From positions 101,411 to 165,410 of the forward strand of contig NZ_BBPP01000003.1 of the NCBI RefSeq assembly GCF_000787835.1: DNA of 64,000 nt, in the 5' to 3' direction. Positions within the stretch are counted from its first letter, which is position 1, and the number at the start of each line of letters is the position of its first letter. The translations under genes were made by a program, and so were the position numbers. Shown here piece after piece: positions 49,706-58,426 of the stretch. Source of the stretch: Streptacidiphilus melanogenes. GTDB lineage: Bacteria; Actinomycetota; Actinomycetes; Streptomycetales; Streptomycetaceae. Under the pieces are notes generated by a model, which did not search any database, had not been told where the DNA came from, and worked only from the letters and a program-made list of their open reading frames with translations.

Positions 49706-50353
49706 CTAGTGGGTACTGCCTCCCGGCACCCGGAGGTCCTCGTGACGGGTTGCGGCGGCGGTGAGGAGGGCGCGGAGGCCGTGGGCCACGGTCGCGGTGG
49801 GGAGCGAGGGGACGGCCTGGTCCAGCACCTGGTCGGGTGCCGCAGGGACGTGGACGAAGCCGCCGCGCAGGTGCGGGCGCTCGGTGGCTATCAGGTGCAG
49901 CAGGGCGTAGAAGACGTGGTTGCAGACGAAGGTTCCCGCGGTGTGGGAGAGGGAGGCGGGCACGCCCGCCTCCCGGACCGCGGCCACGCACGCCTTCACC
50001 GGCAGCGCGGCGAAGTACGCCGCCGGCCCGCCCGGCACGACCGGCTGGTCGACGGGCTGCTGCCCGGCGTTGTCCGGGATCCGCGCGTCGCTGAGGTTCA
50101 CGGCCACGCGCTCCACCGAGATCCCCGCCCGCCCGGTGGCCTGGCCGAGCGCGAGGACGAGGTCCGGCTCCGTCTTCCTGATCGCCTCGCGCAGCGCCCC
50201 CACGGACGCGTCGAAGACGCACGGCAGGAGCACGCTCGTCACCTCCATCCCCTCCGGGTGCGGACCCTCGGCCACCAACCGGGCTGCCTCCCAGGACGGG
50301 TTCGTCGTCTCGCCGTCGAAGGGCTCGAAACCGGTGAGCAGGACCCGGGTCAT
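49706..50353 (-). CDS. pcp: pyroglutamyl-peptidase I
   Basis: 215 aa. Removes N-terminal pyroglutamate from peptides in the cytosol. The catalytic triad is E81 (ISVERVAVN), C144 (GTFVCNHVFY) and H168 (GGFVHVP), at exactly the numbering of the Bacillus amyloliquefaciens enzyme. VLLTGFEPFDGETTNPSWEAA is the C15 family N-terminus. Full length, no signal peptide. Divergent from the pentapeptide-repeat gene; the two starts are 113 bp apart. Confidence 0.96.
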   Translation of the reverse strand: MTRVLLTGFEPFDGETTNPSWEAARLVAEGPHPEGMEVTSVLLPCVFDASVGALREAIRKTEPDLVLALGQATGRAGISVERVAVNLSDARIPDNAGQQPVDQPVVPGGPAAYFAALPVKACVAAVREAGVPASLSHTAGTFVCNHVFYALLHLIATERPHLRGGFVHVPAAPDQVLDQAVPSLPTATVAHGLRALLTAAATRHEDLRVPGGSTH

Positions 50354-50466
50354 CAGCGGCGGACCTTTCGGAGGGAAGCGACGGCGTGCGGCGGATCAGG
50401 ATAGTCCCGGACTCACCCGCGGAAAACGGCGAGACCGGATCGGGGATGCCTGTCAGGCTGTGGAGC

Positions 50467-50889
50467 ATGACCGCGCCGACGGACGCCAGACGCCGCCTCG
50501 CGGCGCTCCCGCTCTACGCGGGCCTGAACGGGGAGGACTTCGCGGGGCAGGACCTGACCTCTGTCCGCCCTCTGCAGGTGCGCTTCACGCGCTGCTCGTT
50601 CGGGGGCGTCGATCTGCGGCACGCCACCCTGGACGGTTGCTCGTTCACGTTCTGTGATCTCAGCGGCGCGGACCTGCGCGGAGCGTCGCTCCGTGGGGCG
50701 CGGTTGTCCGCCTGCGACCTACGGGCGGCCGACCTGCGTGCGGAGGATCTCAGCTACGCCAGGATCGGCCGAGTGAACACCGGCAGACCGTCCTACGGCC
50801 TCACCGACGCCACCGGTGTCCGCCTCGACGGGGCGCTCCTCCGGGACGTCCAGCTGGTCGACGTCATCGGTTGGCCGCCGGAACCCTGA
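50467..50889 (+). CDS. pentapeptide-repeat protein
   Basis: 140 aa from ATG 50467 (ATG 50446 in the same frame is an alternative). Central repeats of the form A(D/N)LxX: GGVDLRHATLDGCSFTFCDLSGADLRGASLRGARLSACDLRAADLRAEDL, about ten units, form a right-handed quadrilateral beta helix. Short bacterial members include DNA-mimic gyrase protectors, but this one is too short for a firm claim. It is followed after 18 bp by the Nudix gene, probably in one transcript. Confidence 0.85.
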   Translation: MTAPTDARRRLAALPLYAGLNGEDFAGQDLTSVRPLQVRFTRCSFGGVDLRHATLDGCSFTFCDLSGADLRGASLRGARLSACDLRAADLRAEDLSYARIGRVNTGRPSYGLTDATGVRLDGALLRDVQLVDVIGWPPEP

Positions 50890-50907
50890 GAGAGCAGAGG
50901 ACCCGAG

Positions 50908-51405
50908 GTGTCGCAGAAGTGGATCCCGCCGGAGCAGTACAGCGCCGCGTTGCCGAAGGCCACGGTGTTCAGCTGCCTGATGTTCACCGATGACGCCGGG
51001 CGGCTGCTCCAGCTCAAAGCGGTGGAGGAGCAGCGGCTCGAGCGCTGGCAGTGGCCCGGCGGGAACCTCGACGACCCGGCCGAGAGCCCGTGGCAGGTCG
51101 CGGTCCGCGAGTGCCTGGAGGAGACCGGGATCGAGTACCGGGGCGCGCCGCGCCTGTTGGGCACCCGCTACATCGCCCCGCGCCCCTACTGGCCCTATGC
51201 GCACCTCGGCTACATCTTCGACGGCGGCGCCTTGTCGCAGGCGCAGTTGAGGACGATCCGCCTCGACCCGTCCGAGCACACCGCCTGGGAGGTCCGCGAC
51301 CTGGAGGGCTGGCGCCCCGAGCTGACCCCGGAGCAATACGAGTGCGTCGCCGCCTTCCTCCACGCCCGGAGCACGGGTGTCCCCTGCTATCACGAGAGGT
51401 TCTGA
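50908..51405 (+). CDS. Nudix hydrolase
   Basis: 165 aa. The Nudix box is GGNLDDPAESPWQVAVRECL followed by EETGI, matching G-x5-E-x7-R-E-U-x-E-E-x-G-U. ERWQWPGGNLDD and YWPYAHLGYIFDGG lie around the active site. It hydrolyses a nucleoside diphosphate linked to an unknown moiety. The GTG start follows GAGG closely. The C-terminus (LTPEQYECVAAFLHARSTG) is short. Confidence 0.92.
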   Translation: MSQKWIPPEQYSAALPKATVFSCLMFTDDAGRLLQLKAVEEQRLERWQWPGGNLDDPAESPWQVAVRECLEETGIEYRGAPRLLGTRYIAPRPYWPYAHLGYIFDGGALSQAQLRTIRLDPSEHTAWEVRDLEGWRPELTPEQYECVAAFLHARSTGVPCYHERF

Positions 51406-51690
51406 GCAGTCACCGAATCGGGTCGAGAGCACGAGTCTCTGTTCGGGCCCTGGCCACCGGGCCGCCATCACGTCCGGCGATGATGCCGAGCGGCTCCACC
51501 ACCGTCGACGCGAGGCCGAACGCCGGACCGGCACCCTGGCCGAACGCCTCCCGGCCGAGCCTCCTAATATCATCTCGCTTTCGTCGACGGACGCCGGTGT
51601 GCCCCTGGCCGCGACTGTCGTCCAGTGCCCGACACGACACAACGTCGTCCACCGCATGGCGATGGAGCCATGCCCCGAGGAGGAACGTCC
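51406..51690. other. 285-bp gap with possible relic and promoter
   Basis: A stretch reads AERRTGTLAERLPAEPP in one + frame, reminiscent of the helical tail of a regulator, but it has no start or neighbours and looks like a remnant. Short direct repeats GGCCGAACGCC occur at about 51512 and 51539. TAATAT (51565-51570) could be a -10 for the following gene. Confidence 0.35.
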
Positions 51691-53235
51691 ATGCACGCCC
51701 GGAGGATCGGCGCCGTCGCCGCAACAGCAGTGGCGCTGGTCGCCGCCCGCGACCTTGTCCAGAAGAGGCACGCACTGCTCCGGAACTTCCCGGTGGTCGG
51801 GCACGCCCGGTACCTGCTGGAGACGATCGGGCCGGAGCTGCGGCAGTACATCGTGACCTCCAACGAGGAGGAGCGCCCGTTCAGCCGGGACCAGCGCAGC
51901 TGGATCTACGCGTCGGCGAAGGAAGAGAACAACTACTTCGGTTTCGGCACCGAGGTCGACGTCGAGCATGTCCAGGGCCACGCCTACGTCAAGCAGCGCA
52001 CCTTCGCCGGCCCGCTCCCGGACGCGCACGACCCGCAGTCCCCGCTGCCCTCGGCCAAGGTGCTGGGCGGGCCGCGCGGTCGCGCCAAGGCGTTCCGGCC
52101 GAACAGCGTCGTGAACATCTCGGCGATGAGCTTCGGGTCGCTCTCGGGCGCGGCCATCACCGCGCTCAACAAGGGCGCGGCGCTGGCGGGCACCATGCAC
52201 AACACCGGTGAGGGCGGCCTCTCCCCGTACCACCGCAACGGCGGCGACGTCGTCCTGCAGATCGGCACCGCCTACTTCGGCTGCCGCAACGAGGACGGGA
52301 GCTTCAACCTCGACAAGCTCAAGGAGGTCGTCGCGAGCGCCCCGGTCAAGGCGCTCGAGATCAAGCTCTCCCAGGGCGCCAAGCCGGGCCTGGGCGGCAT
52401 GCTGCCCGGCGCGAAGGTGACCCCGGAGATCGCGGCGATCCGCGGCATCCCGGTCGGCAAGGACTGCGCCTCGCCGTCCCGGCACACCGCGTTCGGCGAC
52501 GTCGACTCGATGCTCGACTTCGTCGAGCTGCTCGCCGCCGAGACCGGCCGGCCGGTCGGCGTCAAGAGCGCGGTCGGCGACATGGGCTTCTGGCAGGAGC
52601 TGGCCACGCTCATGGAGCGCGGCGACCGCGGCGTCGACTTCGTGACCATCGACGGCAGCGAGGGCGGCACCGGCGCCGCGCCCCGGATCTTCGCCGACTC
52701 GGTCTCGCTGCCGTTCCGCATGGGCTTCTCCCGGGTCTACGGCACCTTCGCCGAGCTGGGCCTGACCGACGACCTGACCTTCATAGGCTCCGGCAAGCTC
52801 GGTCTGCCGGAGAACGCGGCGGTCGCCTTCGCCCTGGGCGCCGACATGATCAACGTCGCCCGCGAGGCGATGCTGTCCATCGGCTGCATCCAGTCGCAGA
52901 AGTGCCACACGGACAAGTGCCCCACCGGCATCGCCACCCAGAACGCCTGGCTGGCCCGCGGCCTCGACCCGGAGTCGAAGTCCACCCGGGCCGCCGTCTA
53001 CCTGCGCACCCTGCGCAAGGAGCTGACCAAGGTCTCGGGCGCGGTCGGTGTGGCTCACCCGGCGCTGATCACGGCGAACGACATCGAGATCATGAACGGC
53101 GACTACGAGGCGCGCACCCTCGGCGGCGTCTACGGTTACAAGGACGGCTGGGGCGAGCTCGGCCCGCAGCTCGCCAAGGAGATCACGGCCCTGATGACCG
53201 CCAAGCCGGCCTCCGACCAGGCGCCGACTCTCTGA
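51691..53235 (+). CDS. FMN-binding glutamate-synthase-like protein
   Basis: 514 aa. The N-terminus has one possible membrane anchor (RRIGAVAATAVALVAARDLV). The rest is the GltS FMN-binding TIM barrel: SVVNISAMSFGSLSGAAITALNKGAALAGTMHNTGEGGLSPYH, LEIKLSQGAKPGLGGMLPGAKV, VDFVTIDGSEGGTGAAP, and the 3Fe-4S-type Cys pattern SIGCIQSQKCHTDKCPTGIATQ. It lacks the glutaminase domain. Such stand-alone proteins may oxidise or aminate unknown substrates. ATG 51691 has GAGGAGG at 7 nt. Confidence 0.94.
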   Translation: MHARRIGAVAATAVALVAARDLVQKRHALLRNFPVVGHARYLLETIGPELRQYIVTSNEEERPFSRDQRSWIYASAKEENNYFGFGTEVDVEHVQGHAYVKQRTFAGPLPDAHDPQSPLPSAKVLGGPRGRAKAFRPNSVVNISAMSFGSLSGAAITALNKGAALAGTMHNTGEGGLSPYHRNGGDVVLQIGTAYFGCRNEDGSFNLDKLKEVVASAPVKALEIKLSQGAKPGLGGMLPGAKVTPEIAAIRGIPVGKDCASPSRHTAFGDVDSMLDFVELLAAETGRPVGVKSAVGDMGFWQELATLMERGDRGVDFVTIDGSEGGTGAAPRIFADSVSLPFRMGFSRVYGTFAELGLTDDLTFIGSGKLGLPENAAVAFALGADMINVAREAMLSIGCIQSQKCHTDKCPTGIATQNAWLARGLDPESKSTRAAVYLRTLRKELTKVSGAVGVAHPALITANDIEIMNGDYEARTLGGVYGYKDGWGELGPQLAKEITALMTAKPASDQAPTL

Positions 53236-53264
53236 CGCGCTGAGGGCGACCGAAGACCCGCGTT

Positions 53265-53302
53265 CCGTGCTCCCGGCCTGTCCTGCCCGGCCGGGAGCAC
53301 GG
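53265..53302 (+). terminator. 14-bp stem terminator
   Basis: CCGTGCTCCCGGCC (53265-53278) pairs perfectly with 53289-53302 around 10 nt, 30 bp after the glutamate-synthase-like gene. Confidence 0.88.
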
Positions 53303-53370
53303 GTGCGGGACCGGCGTCAGCCCTGCCCTGCCCCTCCCGACGAACAGTTCCACGCTGAGGCGAGCACACC

Positions 53371-54129
53371 ATGACTGAAGAAGTGAGATTCAAGAGCGTC
53401 GTCGGCCCCGAACTGGCCGGGTCGATCGATCTGCCGGAAGGCGAGATCCGGGGCTGGGGGATCTTCGTCCACGGCTTCACCCTCGGCAGGAACTCGCCCG
53501 CCGCCTCGCGTGTCAGCAAGCAGCTGGCCCGGGAGGGGATCGGCATGCTGCGCTACGACAACCTCGGTATCGGCGACTCCGACGGCGACTGGGGCGACGG
53601 CTCCTTCACGGTCAAGGTCCAGGACACCGTCCGTGCGGCGGCGCTGATGGCCGAGCGCGGGACTCCGGCCGACCTGCTGGTCGGGCACTCCTGGGGAGGC
53701 GCCGCGGCCATCGCCGCCGCGGCCGAGTCGAAGGGCGTCCGCGCGGTCGCCACGATCGGCGCGCCCTCCAACCCCAGCACCGTCGAGCACCAGTACGACG
53801 CCGTCGTGGACCGTGTCCTCAGCGACGGCTCGCACGAGTGGTTCGTCGGCGGCCGGACCCTGGTCCTCAAGCGCGCCTTCGTCAACGACGTCCGCCAGGC
53901 GCGCCTGCGTGACCGCATCCGCGAGCTGAACATGCCGCTGCTCGTCATGCACTCGCCCACCGACGACACCGTCGACATCGCCAACGCGGGCGAGATCTTC
54001 CGCGAGGCGCGCCACCCGCGCAGCTTCATCTCGCTCGAAGGAGCCGACCACCTCCTGACCGCGCGCGGCCAGGCGAAGCGCGCCGCCCACATCATCAGCG
54101 CGTGGGCCGACCAGTACATCGATCCGTGA
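53371..54129 (+). CDS. alpha/beta hydrolase (OsmC-associated type)
   Basis: 252 aa. GIFVHGFTLGRNSPAASRVSKQLAREGIGMLRYDNLGIGDSDGDW is the start of the fold, with oxyanion HG and nucleotide-like loop. DLLVGHSWGGAAA has the nucleophile Ser, LLVMHSPTDDTVDI the Asp and EGADHLLT the His. The sequence is typical of the alpha/beta hydrolases that are sometimes fused to OsmC domains; no OsmC gene is adjacent here. ATG 53371 is preceded by GAGGCGAG. Confidence 0.92.
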   Translation: MTEEVRFKSVVGPELAGSIDLPEGEIRGWGIFVHGFTLGRNSPAASRVSKQLAREGIGMLRYDNLGIGDSDGDWGDGSFTVKVQDTVRAAALMAERGTPADLLVGHSWGGAAAIAAAAESKGVRAVATIGAPSNPSTVEHQYDAVVDRVLSDGSHEWFVGGRTLVLKRAFVNDVRQARLRDRIRELNMPLLVMHSPTDDTVDIANAGEIFREARHPRSFISLEGADHLLTARGQAKRAAHIISAWADQYIDP

Positions 54130-54221
54130 CGGCCCTGCCGACCGCCGGGGTCCCGGCCTGCTGGTGGAGCGTCACCAGGAGGCCGGGCCGCCGGCAGTCG
54201 GCGGGTGAGCCGACTGATCGT

Positions 54222-54252
54222 TTGACGGTCTGACAAGCTGCTGGTCTACTCC
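54222..54252 (+). promoter_or_regulatory. promoter of the S41 peptidase gene, probably leaderless
   Basis: TTGACG (54222-54227), 19 bp, TACTCC (54247-54252), then five nt to the ATG at 54258. No ribosome site is present before the ATG, so leaderless translation is likely. Confidence 0.45.
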
Positions 54253-54257
54253 CTCCC

Positions 54258-55169
54258 ATGACCGCCACTCCTTCGTCACCTGCGCTGGACACCGTCGTCG
54301 TCATCGAGTCCATCGCCGAACTGGTCTGCGAGAACTACGTCTTCCCTGACGTCGCCCGGCAACTCGCGTCCCTGCTGCGGTGCCGGAGTGCCGAGGAGGC
54401 CTACCGGACGGAATCCGCCGAGGAGTTGGCCGAGGCAGTCACCGCCGACCTGCGGTCCGTCAACGGCGACCTGCACCTGGCGCTCAAGCACCACGCCGTG
54501 CCGGTGCCGCGTGAGCGCGGCACGGCGGTACTCGCCGCGATGCGGAGGGAGTTCGACGCCTCCCTCGGCGGCGTTCCCCGGGTGGAGCTCCTCGACCGCG
54601 GCGTCGCGGTCCTGGAGATCGCGCCCAACATGTTCCCGCTGGACTGGGCGGCGCAGCCGCTGGCCGCGGCGCTCTCGTTGGTGGCACCCGCCGACGCCCT
54701 CATCCTGGACCTGCGCCGGAACACCGGCGGCGACCCGGACACGGTCGCCTTCGTCTGCGGCTACCTGCTCGACGGCCGGAGACATCTCAACACCATGCTC
54801 TCGCGGCAGGGGGAGGTGGCCGAGCAGTCCTGGACGCCTCCGTTCGTGCCGGGTGCCCGCTTCGGCGGCAGCAAGCCGCTCTACCTGCTGACCAGCGGAA
54901 AGACCTTCTCGGCGGCCGAGGAACTCGCCTACGACCTGCAGCAGCTCGGCCGCGCCGAGATCGTCGGGGAGCCCACCCGGGGCGGCGCGCACCCGCGCGA
55001 GGGCTGGACGGTGCACCCGCACCTGGAGCTCAGCGTGCCGATCGCCCGCGCGGTCAACCCGGTCTCGGGCGCCAACTGGGAGGGCACCGGCGTCCAGCCC
55101 GACGTACCGTGCGACGCCGAGGCGGCGCTCGACCGCGCGCTGTCCCTGGCCGTGGCGCGCTTGGCCTAG
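54258..55169 (+). CDS. S41-family peptidase (tail-specific/IRBP-like)
   Basis: 303 aa. The N-terminal helical domain is ALDTVVVIESIAELVCENYVFPDVARQLASLL, typical of IRBP-like S41 members. The catalytic domain has LILDLRRNTGGDPDTVAF, PLYLLTSGKTFSAAEELAYDLQQL (nucleophile Ser in SAAEE) and GEPTRGGAHPREGWTVHPHLELSVPIARAVNPVSGANWEGTGVQPD. The Lys partner common in Ctp enzymes is in TSGKTFSAAEE or downstream. No signal peptide, so it is cytosolic. Confidence 0.9.
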   Translation: MTATPSSPALDTVVVIESIAELVCENYVFPDVARQLASLLRCRSAEEAYRTESAEELAEAVTADLRSVNGDLHLALKHHAVPVPRERGTAVLAAMRREFDASLGGVPRVELLDRGVAVLEIAPNMFPLDWAAQPLAAALSLVAPADALILDLRRNTGGDPDTVAFVCGYLLDGRRHLNTMLSRQGEVAEQSWTPPFVPGARFGGSKPLYLLTSGKTFSAAEELAYDLQQLGRAEIVGEPTRGGAHPREGWTVHPHLELSVPIARAVNPVSGANWEGTGVQPDVPCDAEAALDRALSLAVARLA

Positions 55170-55226
55170 CTCCGTTCACTTCGTCCCCGCCGGGCGATCA
55201 CGTGCCGGGCGGGGAAACGTCGGGTG

Positions 55227-56222
55227 TCAGGCCTGCGGCGTGTACTCCGTGGCGCTGTTGGCGTCCGGGCGGTTGTCCGTGCCGGGCCTTCCGAGGAAGC
55301 CCCAGGCGACCTGGTGGACGTTGGTCTCCTTGTCCACCTGGACGTGGTCGGCCCACGTGTCCAGGTCGATCGGGCCGGAACGGGAGAAGACCGGATCGAT
55401 GACCAGGACTCCGTCCGCGGTCGTCACCGAGGCCGCGACGTGGTGGTTCCACCGGTGGTCCGCGTGCAGTCGGGCTCCCGAGGAGGTGGCCCACTGCTTC
55501 GAGAGGTGGTGGGCGGCGATCTCCGGCGCGATCTCGGCGATGGCCAGGCAGATCGCGTGGGCCCGGTCCTCGCAGCCGTCCTGGCCGACCTGACCGCCGG
55601 CGCTGCTGAAGGCGGGTGCCAGCTGGGGCCACAGGGTTCGCAGGGTCTTCGCGGTCGGTGGACCCTGGTCCGGGAAGGTCTCCGCGAGGTAGTCGAGCTG
55701 TTCCTCCAGTTTCGCCAGGTACTTGGTCCTCGCGTTGCTCTTCGGCCGCTCGCCGACGAGCCTGATGGCCTCGCGCACCGTGGCCGCCGACCGCAGGGGA
55801 GCCAGGTTCCGCAGCAGCGAGAGAACCGCGAGCTTGTCCTCGGCCAGACCCTTGACGTGTTCGGGGGCGTCTTCCTCGTCCATCCGCTCCAGCAGCCTGT
55901 TCAACCGGACCTGCTCCCGGCCGATGTCCTCCAGGGTCTCCGGCGAGAACTGGTCCTCCGCCCAGTCCTCTTCCTCCTCCGGGGAGGGGGACTGGGCTTC
56001 CCGCGCCTGCTTCGGCGGCTCCTGGCCTTCTGGTGATCCGGAGCGCTTGCGCTTGCCGCCCGGCGCCTCCATGCGCTGGATCGCCGCGGTGACGGCCGCG
56101 TTGCCCGCGCTCCGCTGCAACGCCAACAGGCCGGAGGGGAGGGCGTCAGGCCGCCCGGAGGCACGCTTCAGCGGGCGGGCCGTTCCCTGCGCGTATGTCT
56201 CGTCACGAGCCGACCGGCGCAC
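55227..56222 (-). CDS. toxin-like protein: eCIS-type N-terminal motif with protein-glutaminase-like C-terminus
   Basis: 331 aa. The N-terminus contains LLALQRSAGNAAVTAAIQRM (32-51), the L-x-x-LQR-x-AGN-x-A-V motif seen at the start of proteins encoded with actinobacterial extracellular contractile injection systems (often with DUF4157). A basic, low-complexity linker (KRKRSGSPEGQEPPKQAREA) and a helical domain follow to about 190. The C-terminus has GCEDRAHAICLAI (C217), RWNHHVAASV (H261) and VLVIDPVF (D276), the Cys-His-Asp order of protein glutaminases/deamidases. It probably deamidates glutamines in a target protein. No eCIS gene lies in the window; it is an orphan, with no immunity gene evident. 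Confidence 0.7.
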   Translation of the reverse strand: MRRSARDETYAQGTARPLKRASGRPDALPSGLLALQRSAGNAAVTAAIQRMEAPGGKRKRSGSPEGQEPPKQAREAQSPSPEEEEDWAEDQFSPETLEDIGREQVRLNRLLERMDEEDAPEHVKGLAEDKLAVLSLLRNLAPLRSAATVREAIRLVGERPKSNARTKYLAKLEEQLDYLAETFPDQGPPTAKTLRTLWPQLAPAFSSAGGQVGQDGCEDRAHAICLAIAEIAPEIAAHHLSKQWATSSGARLHADHRWNHHVAASVTTADGVLVIDPVFSRSGPIDLDTWADHVQVDKETNVHQVAWGFLGRPGTDNRPDANSATEYTPQA

Positions 56223-56453
56223 CTACCGCTCCCTTCGTCCGCATCTCAGCGGGGCGACATCCCATCATCGCCTTCAGCGACAGGGCTCGTCGCTGTCCCC
56301 GAGGGCAGACCTTCGGGCAGTCCTCCCCCGGGAGGCGGTGTTTCGTGCTCGGGCTCCGGGGTGCGTGCTCGCCGGGAATGCCGGGTAAAAGAAATCGGAA
56401 GAGTAGAGTCCGATTGTCACTCCGTGGGGGCCGCGACGGTGAAGGAGGAGGTC

Positions 56454-56849
56454 ATGCACTTCCATTCCCACACCAACGGGGCGGTGCGCATCACCGCCGC
56501 CAGGCCCGGACTGTCCGAGGACATCCGCCACCGGCAGCGCCGCTACGCCCTCACCATGGGCATCCGCACGCTCTGCGTGATCCTGGCCATCGTCCTGTGG
56601 CAGGTGGACCGCGTCGCCGCCGTCATCGCCATCGTCGCGGGCGGTGTCCTGCCCTACATCGCCGTCGTGTTCGCCAATGCCGGACACGAGAACGCGGACG
56701 AGCCGTTCGACTCGCGTTACACCCCGGAGCCCCCCGTCCAGCAGGGACTCCCGCACGGGCCGGGCCCGTCCGTGCCGCCGCCGCGCGGCGAGAGCGCCGA
56801 CTGGAGGCGTGGGCCACGGCGGGACGACGGCCCCGGCGACGAGACCTGA
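56454..56849 (+). CDS. DUF3099 membrane protein
   Basis: 131 aa. ITAARPGLSEDIRHRQRRYALTMGIRTLCVILAIVL and VDRVAAVIAIVAGGVLPYIAVVFANAG form the DUF3099 pair of membrane helices. The C-terminus is Pro/Gly-rich and acidic-basic mixed. ATG 56454 is chosen because GGAGGAGGTC precedes it; the frame is open to 56361. Function unknown, but widely conserved in streptomycetes. Confidence 0.85.
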   Translation: MHFHSHTNGAVRITAARPGLSEDIRHRQRRYALTMGIRTLCVILAIVLWQVDRVAAVIAIVAGGVLPYIAVVFANAGHENADEPFDSRYTPEPPVQQGLPHGPGPSVPPPRGESADWRRGPRRDDGPGDET

Positions 56850-56971
56850 CCTCCGCCACCGGCAGTCCCGTACGCCCGTTCAGGGGGCGTCCCCCGGTCC
56901 TCGGCGCGTGCGCGCCGCGTCGCAGGGGCGGGTGCGCGGGGCGGGCCTAGGGTGAGGCCGGGAGGTGGCGG

Positions 56972-57841
56972 ATGCGGGTCGGTCTGCACGCGCTCGGCAT
57001 TGGTGACGGAGCCCGTCCTGAGGTGATCCGGGCCGTGGCCACGGCCGCGGAGGCGCAGGGCTTCGCACGGCTCTGGTGCGGCGAGCACGTCGTGCTCGTG
57101 GATGCGCCCGCGTCGCGCTACCCCTACTCCGCGGACGGCCGGATCGCCGTGCCGGCCGACGCGGACTGGTTGGATCCGCTGCTCGCCCTGAGCTTCGCGG
57201 CGGCCGTCACCAGTCGGATCGAGCTCGCCACGGGTGTGCTCCTGCTGCCCGAGCACAATCCGGTCGTGGTGGCCAAGCAGGCGGCCACGCTCGACGTCCT
57301 GTCGGCCGGCCGGTTCAGCCTCGGCGTCGGGGCCGGGTGGTCGGCCGAGGAGTTCGCCGCGCTCGGTGTCCCCTTCTCCGGGCGCGGGCGGCGGACCGAC
57401 GAGTACCTCGCCGCGATGCGCACCCTGTGGTCCGAGGAGCCGGCCTCGTTCGAGGGGGAGTTCACCCGCTTCGAGGCGATCCGCGTGAACCCGAAGCCGC
57501 TGCGCGGGGGCCGGCTGCCGGTCCTGGCCGGCGGCAACAGCGACACCGCTCTGCGCCGCGCGGCCACCGTCGCCGACGGCTGGTACGGGTTCAACGTCCG
57601 CGCGGCCGACGTGCCGGGGCGCGTCGCGGTGCTCGTCGAGGAGTGCGCCCGCGCCGGGCGCCGGCTCGACGAGCTCACGGTGGCCGTCGCCCTGAGCGAC
57701 GGCACGCCGGAGCAACTGCCCGAGCTCGCCGCGGCCGGTGTCACCGAACTCGTCGTCGTCGACGCGCCCCCGGCAGCTCTGGGCGAGGTGGCCGCCTGGG
57801 TCGCCGGACTGGCCCGGACGTGGATCCGCGAGGCCAACTGA
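56972..57841 (+). CDS. LLM-class F420-dependent oxidoreductase
   Basis: 289 aa. The luciferase-like barrel shows in FARLWCGEHVVLVDAP, LSFAAAVTSRIELATGVLLLPEHNPVVVAKQAATLDVLSAGRFSLGVGAGWSAEEFAALG and DEYLAAMRTLWSEEPASFEGEFTRF. The TIGR03619-type F420 group is the best fit. It probably oxidises or reduces an unknown substrate with coenzyme F420. The start ATG follows GGGAGGTGGCGG. Confidence 0.92.
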   Translation: MRVGLHALGIGDGARPEVIRAVATAAEAQGFARLWCGEHVVLVDAPASRYPYSADGRIAVPADADWLDPLLALSFAAAVTSRIELATGVLLLPEHNPVVVAKQAATLDVLSAGRFSLGVGAGWSAEEFAALGVPFSGRGRRTDEYLAAMRTLWSEEPASFEGEFTRFEAIRVNPKPLRGGRLPVLAGGNSDTALRRAATVADGWYGFNVRAADVPGRVAVLVEECARAGRRLDELTVAVALSDGTPEQLPELAAAGVTELVVVDAPPAALGEVAAWVAGLARTWIREAN

Positions 57842-58426
57842 CAAGCCTCCCAAAGGTGTTGTGTGCAGCCCGCGACCGCGTGCTCCGCGGCCGCCGTCGA
57901 GGCGTGGGGTTTCCGCCAGATCGCGCGGCGCCGGCGTGGTGACGCACGGTGGGCCTGCCGTTTGGTGGGATGAGATGCGTTGAACGGTGCTTCAGGACAT
58001 CGGGGCGGGTCGATCCGAACGCCTGTCGGAGGGGGTTCGTATGCGCAGCTTATGGGCTCGACCGGAGCACAGTTCGTCATCGTCCGGCCTTTGCCTCCCG
58101 TGGCCTTGCCACCTTTGTGGACATAGGTTCGAGAACGGATGATTCCAGACAATAGACGGTGATTCGCTGGCGTATGCCAAAGGCAAGCCCCTACCGTCCT
58201 CTCATGTCCGCAACGCAGGCGGCGGGCACGCTCCCGGGTCCCGCATCCGAACAGGCGGACCCCGCGCCGGAGCGGTCGCTGAACATCCTTCGGTCCACCA
58301 GTCCGAGCTGAACCGACCCGTGCGACGACAGTCGCACGAGCCCGGCGCCCACGACGTGCGCCCGGCCGACCGTTCCCTGCGCAGGTCCGCCACCCCCGGA
58401 CCGGCCCCGAACAGGAGGTACCCGCC
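57842..58426. other. 585-bp gap upstream of the lanthipeptide cluster
   Basis: No gene can be supported. The region is less GC-rich than its surroundings near 58020-58190. It contains TGCC-AAA-GGCA (58175-58185) and a run of promoter-like sequence before CTACCGT. It presumably carries the regulated promoter of lanKC, the place where a RamR-like activator would bind. Confidence 0.45.

Noticed and set aside
50719-53058. 779-codon open frame on - across the Nudix and glutamate-synthase-like genes
   Set aside because: The + frames contain an intact Nudix box and the full FMN/Fe-S motif set; the minus frame spans several genes and has no domain.
55183-55211. CCCCGCC/GGCGGGG pair after the S41 gene as a terminator
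   Set aside because: Only 7 bp pair and the arms are offset by an extra G, so it was not listed as a supported terminator, although termination there is likely.
58120-58160. GGTTCGAG-like sequence considered as a tRNA T-arm
   Set aside because: No acceptor stem, D-arm or anticodon stem can be drawn around it; no tRNA was found elsewhere in the window.
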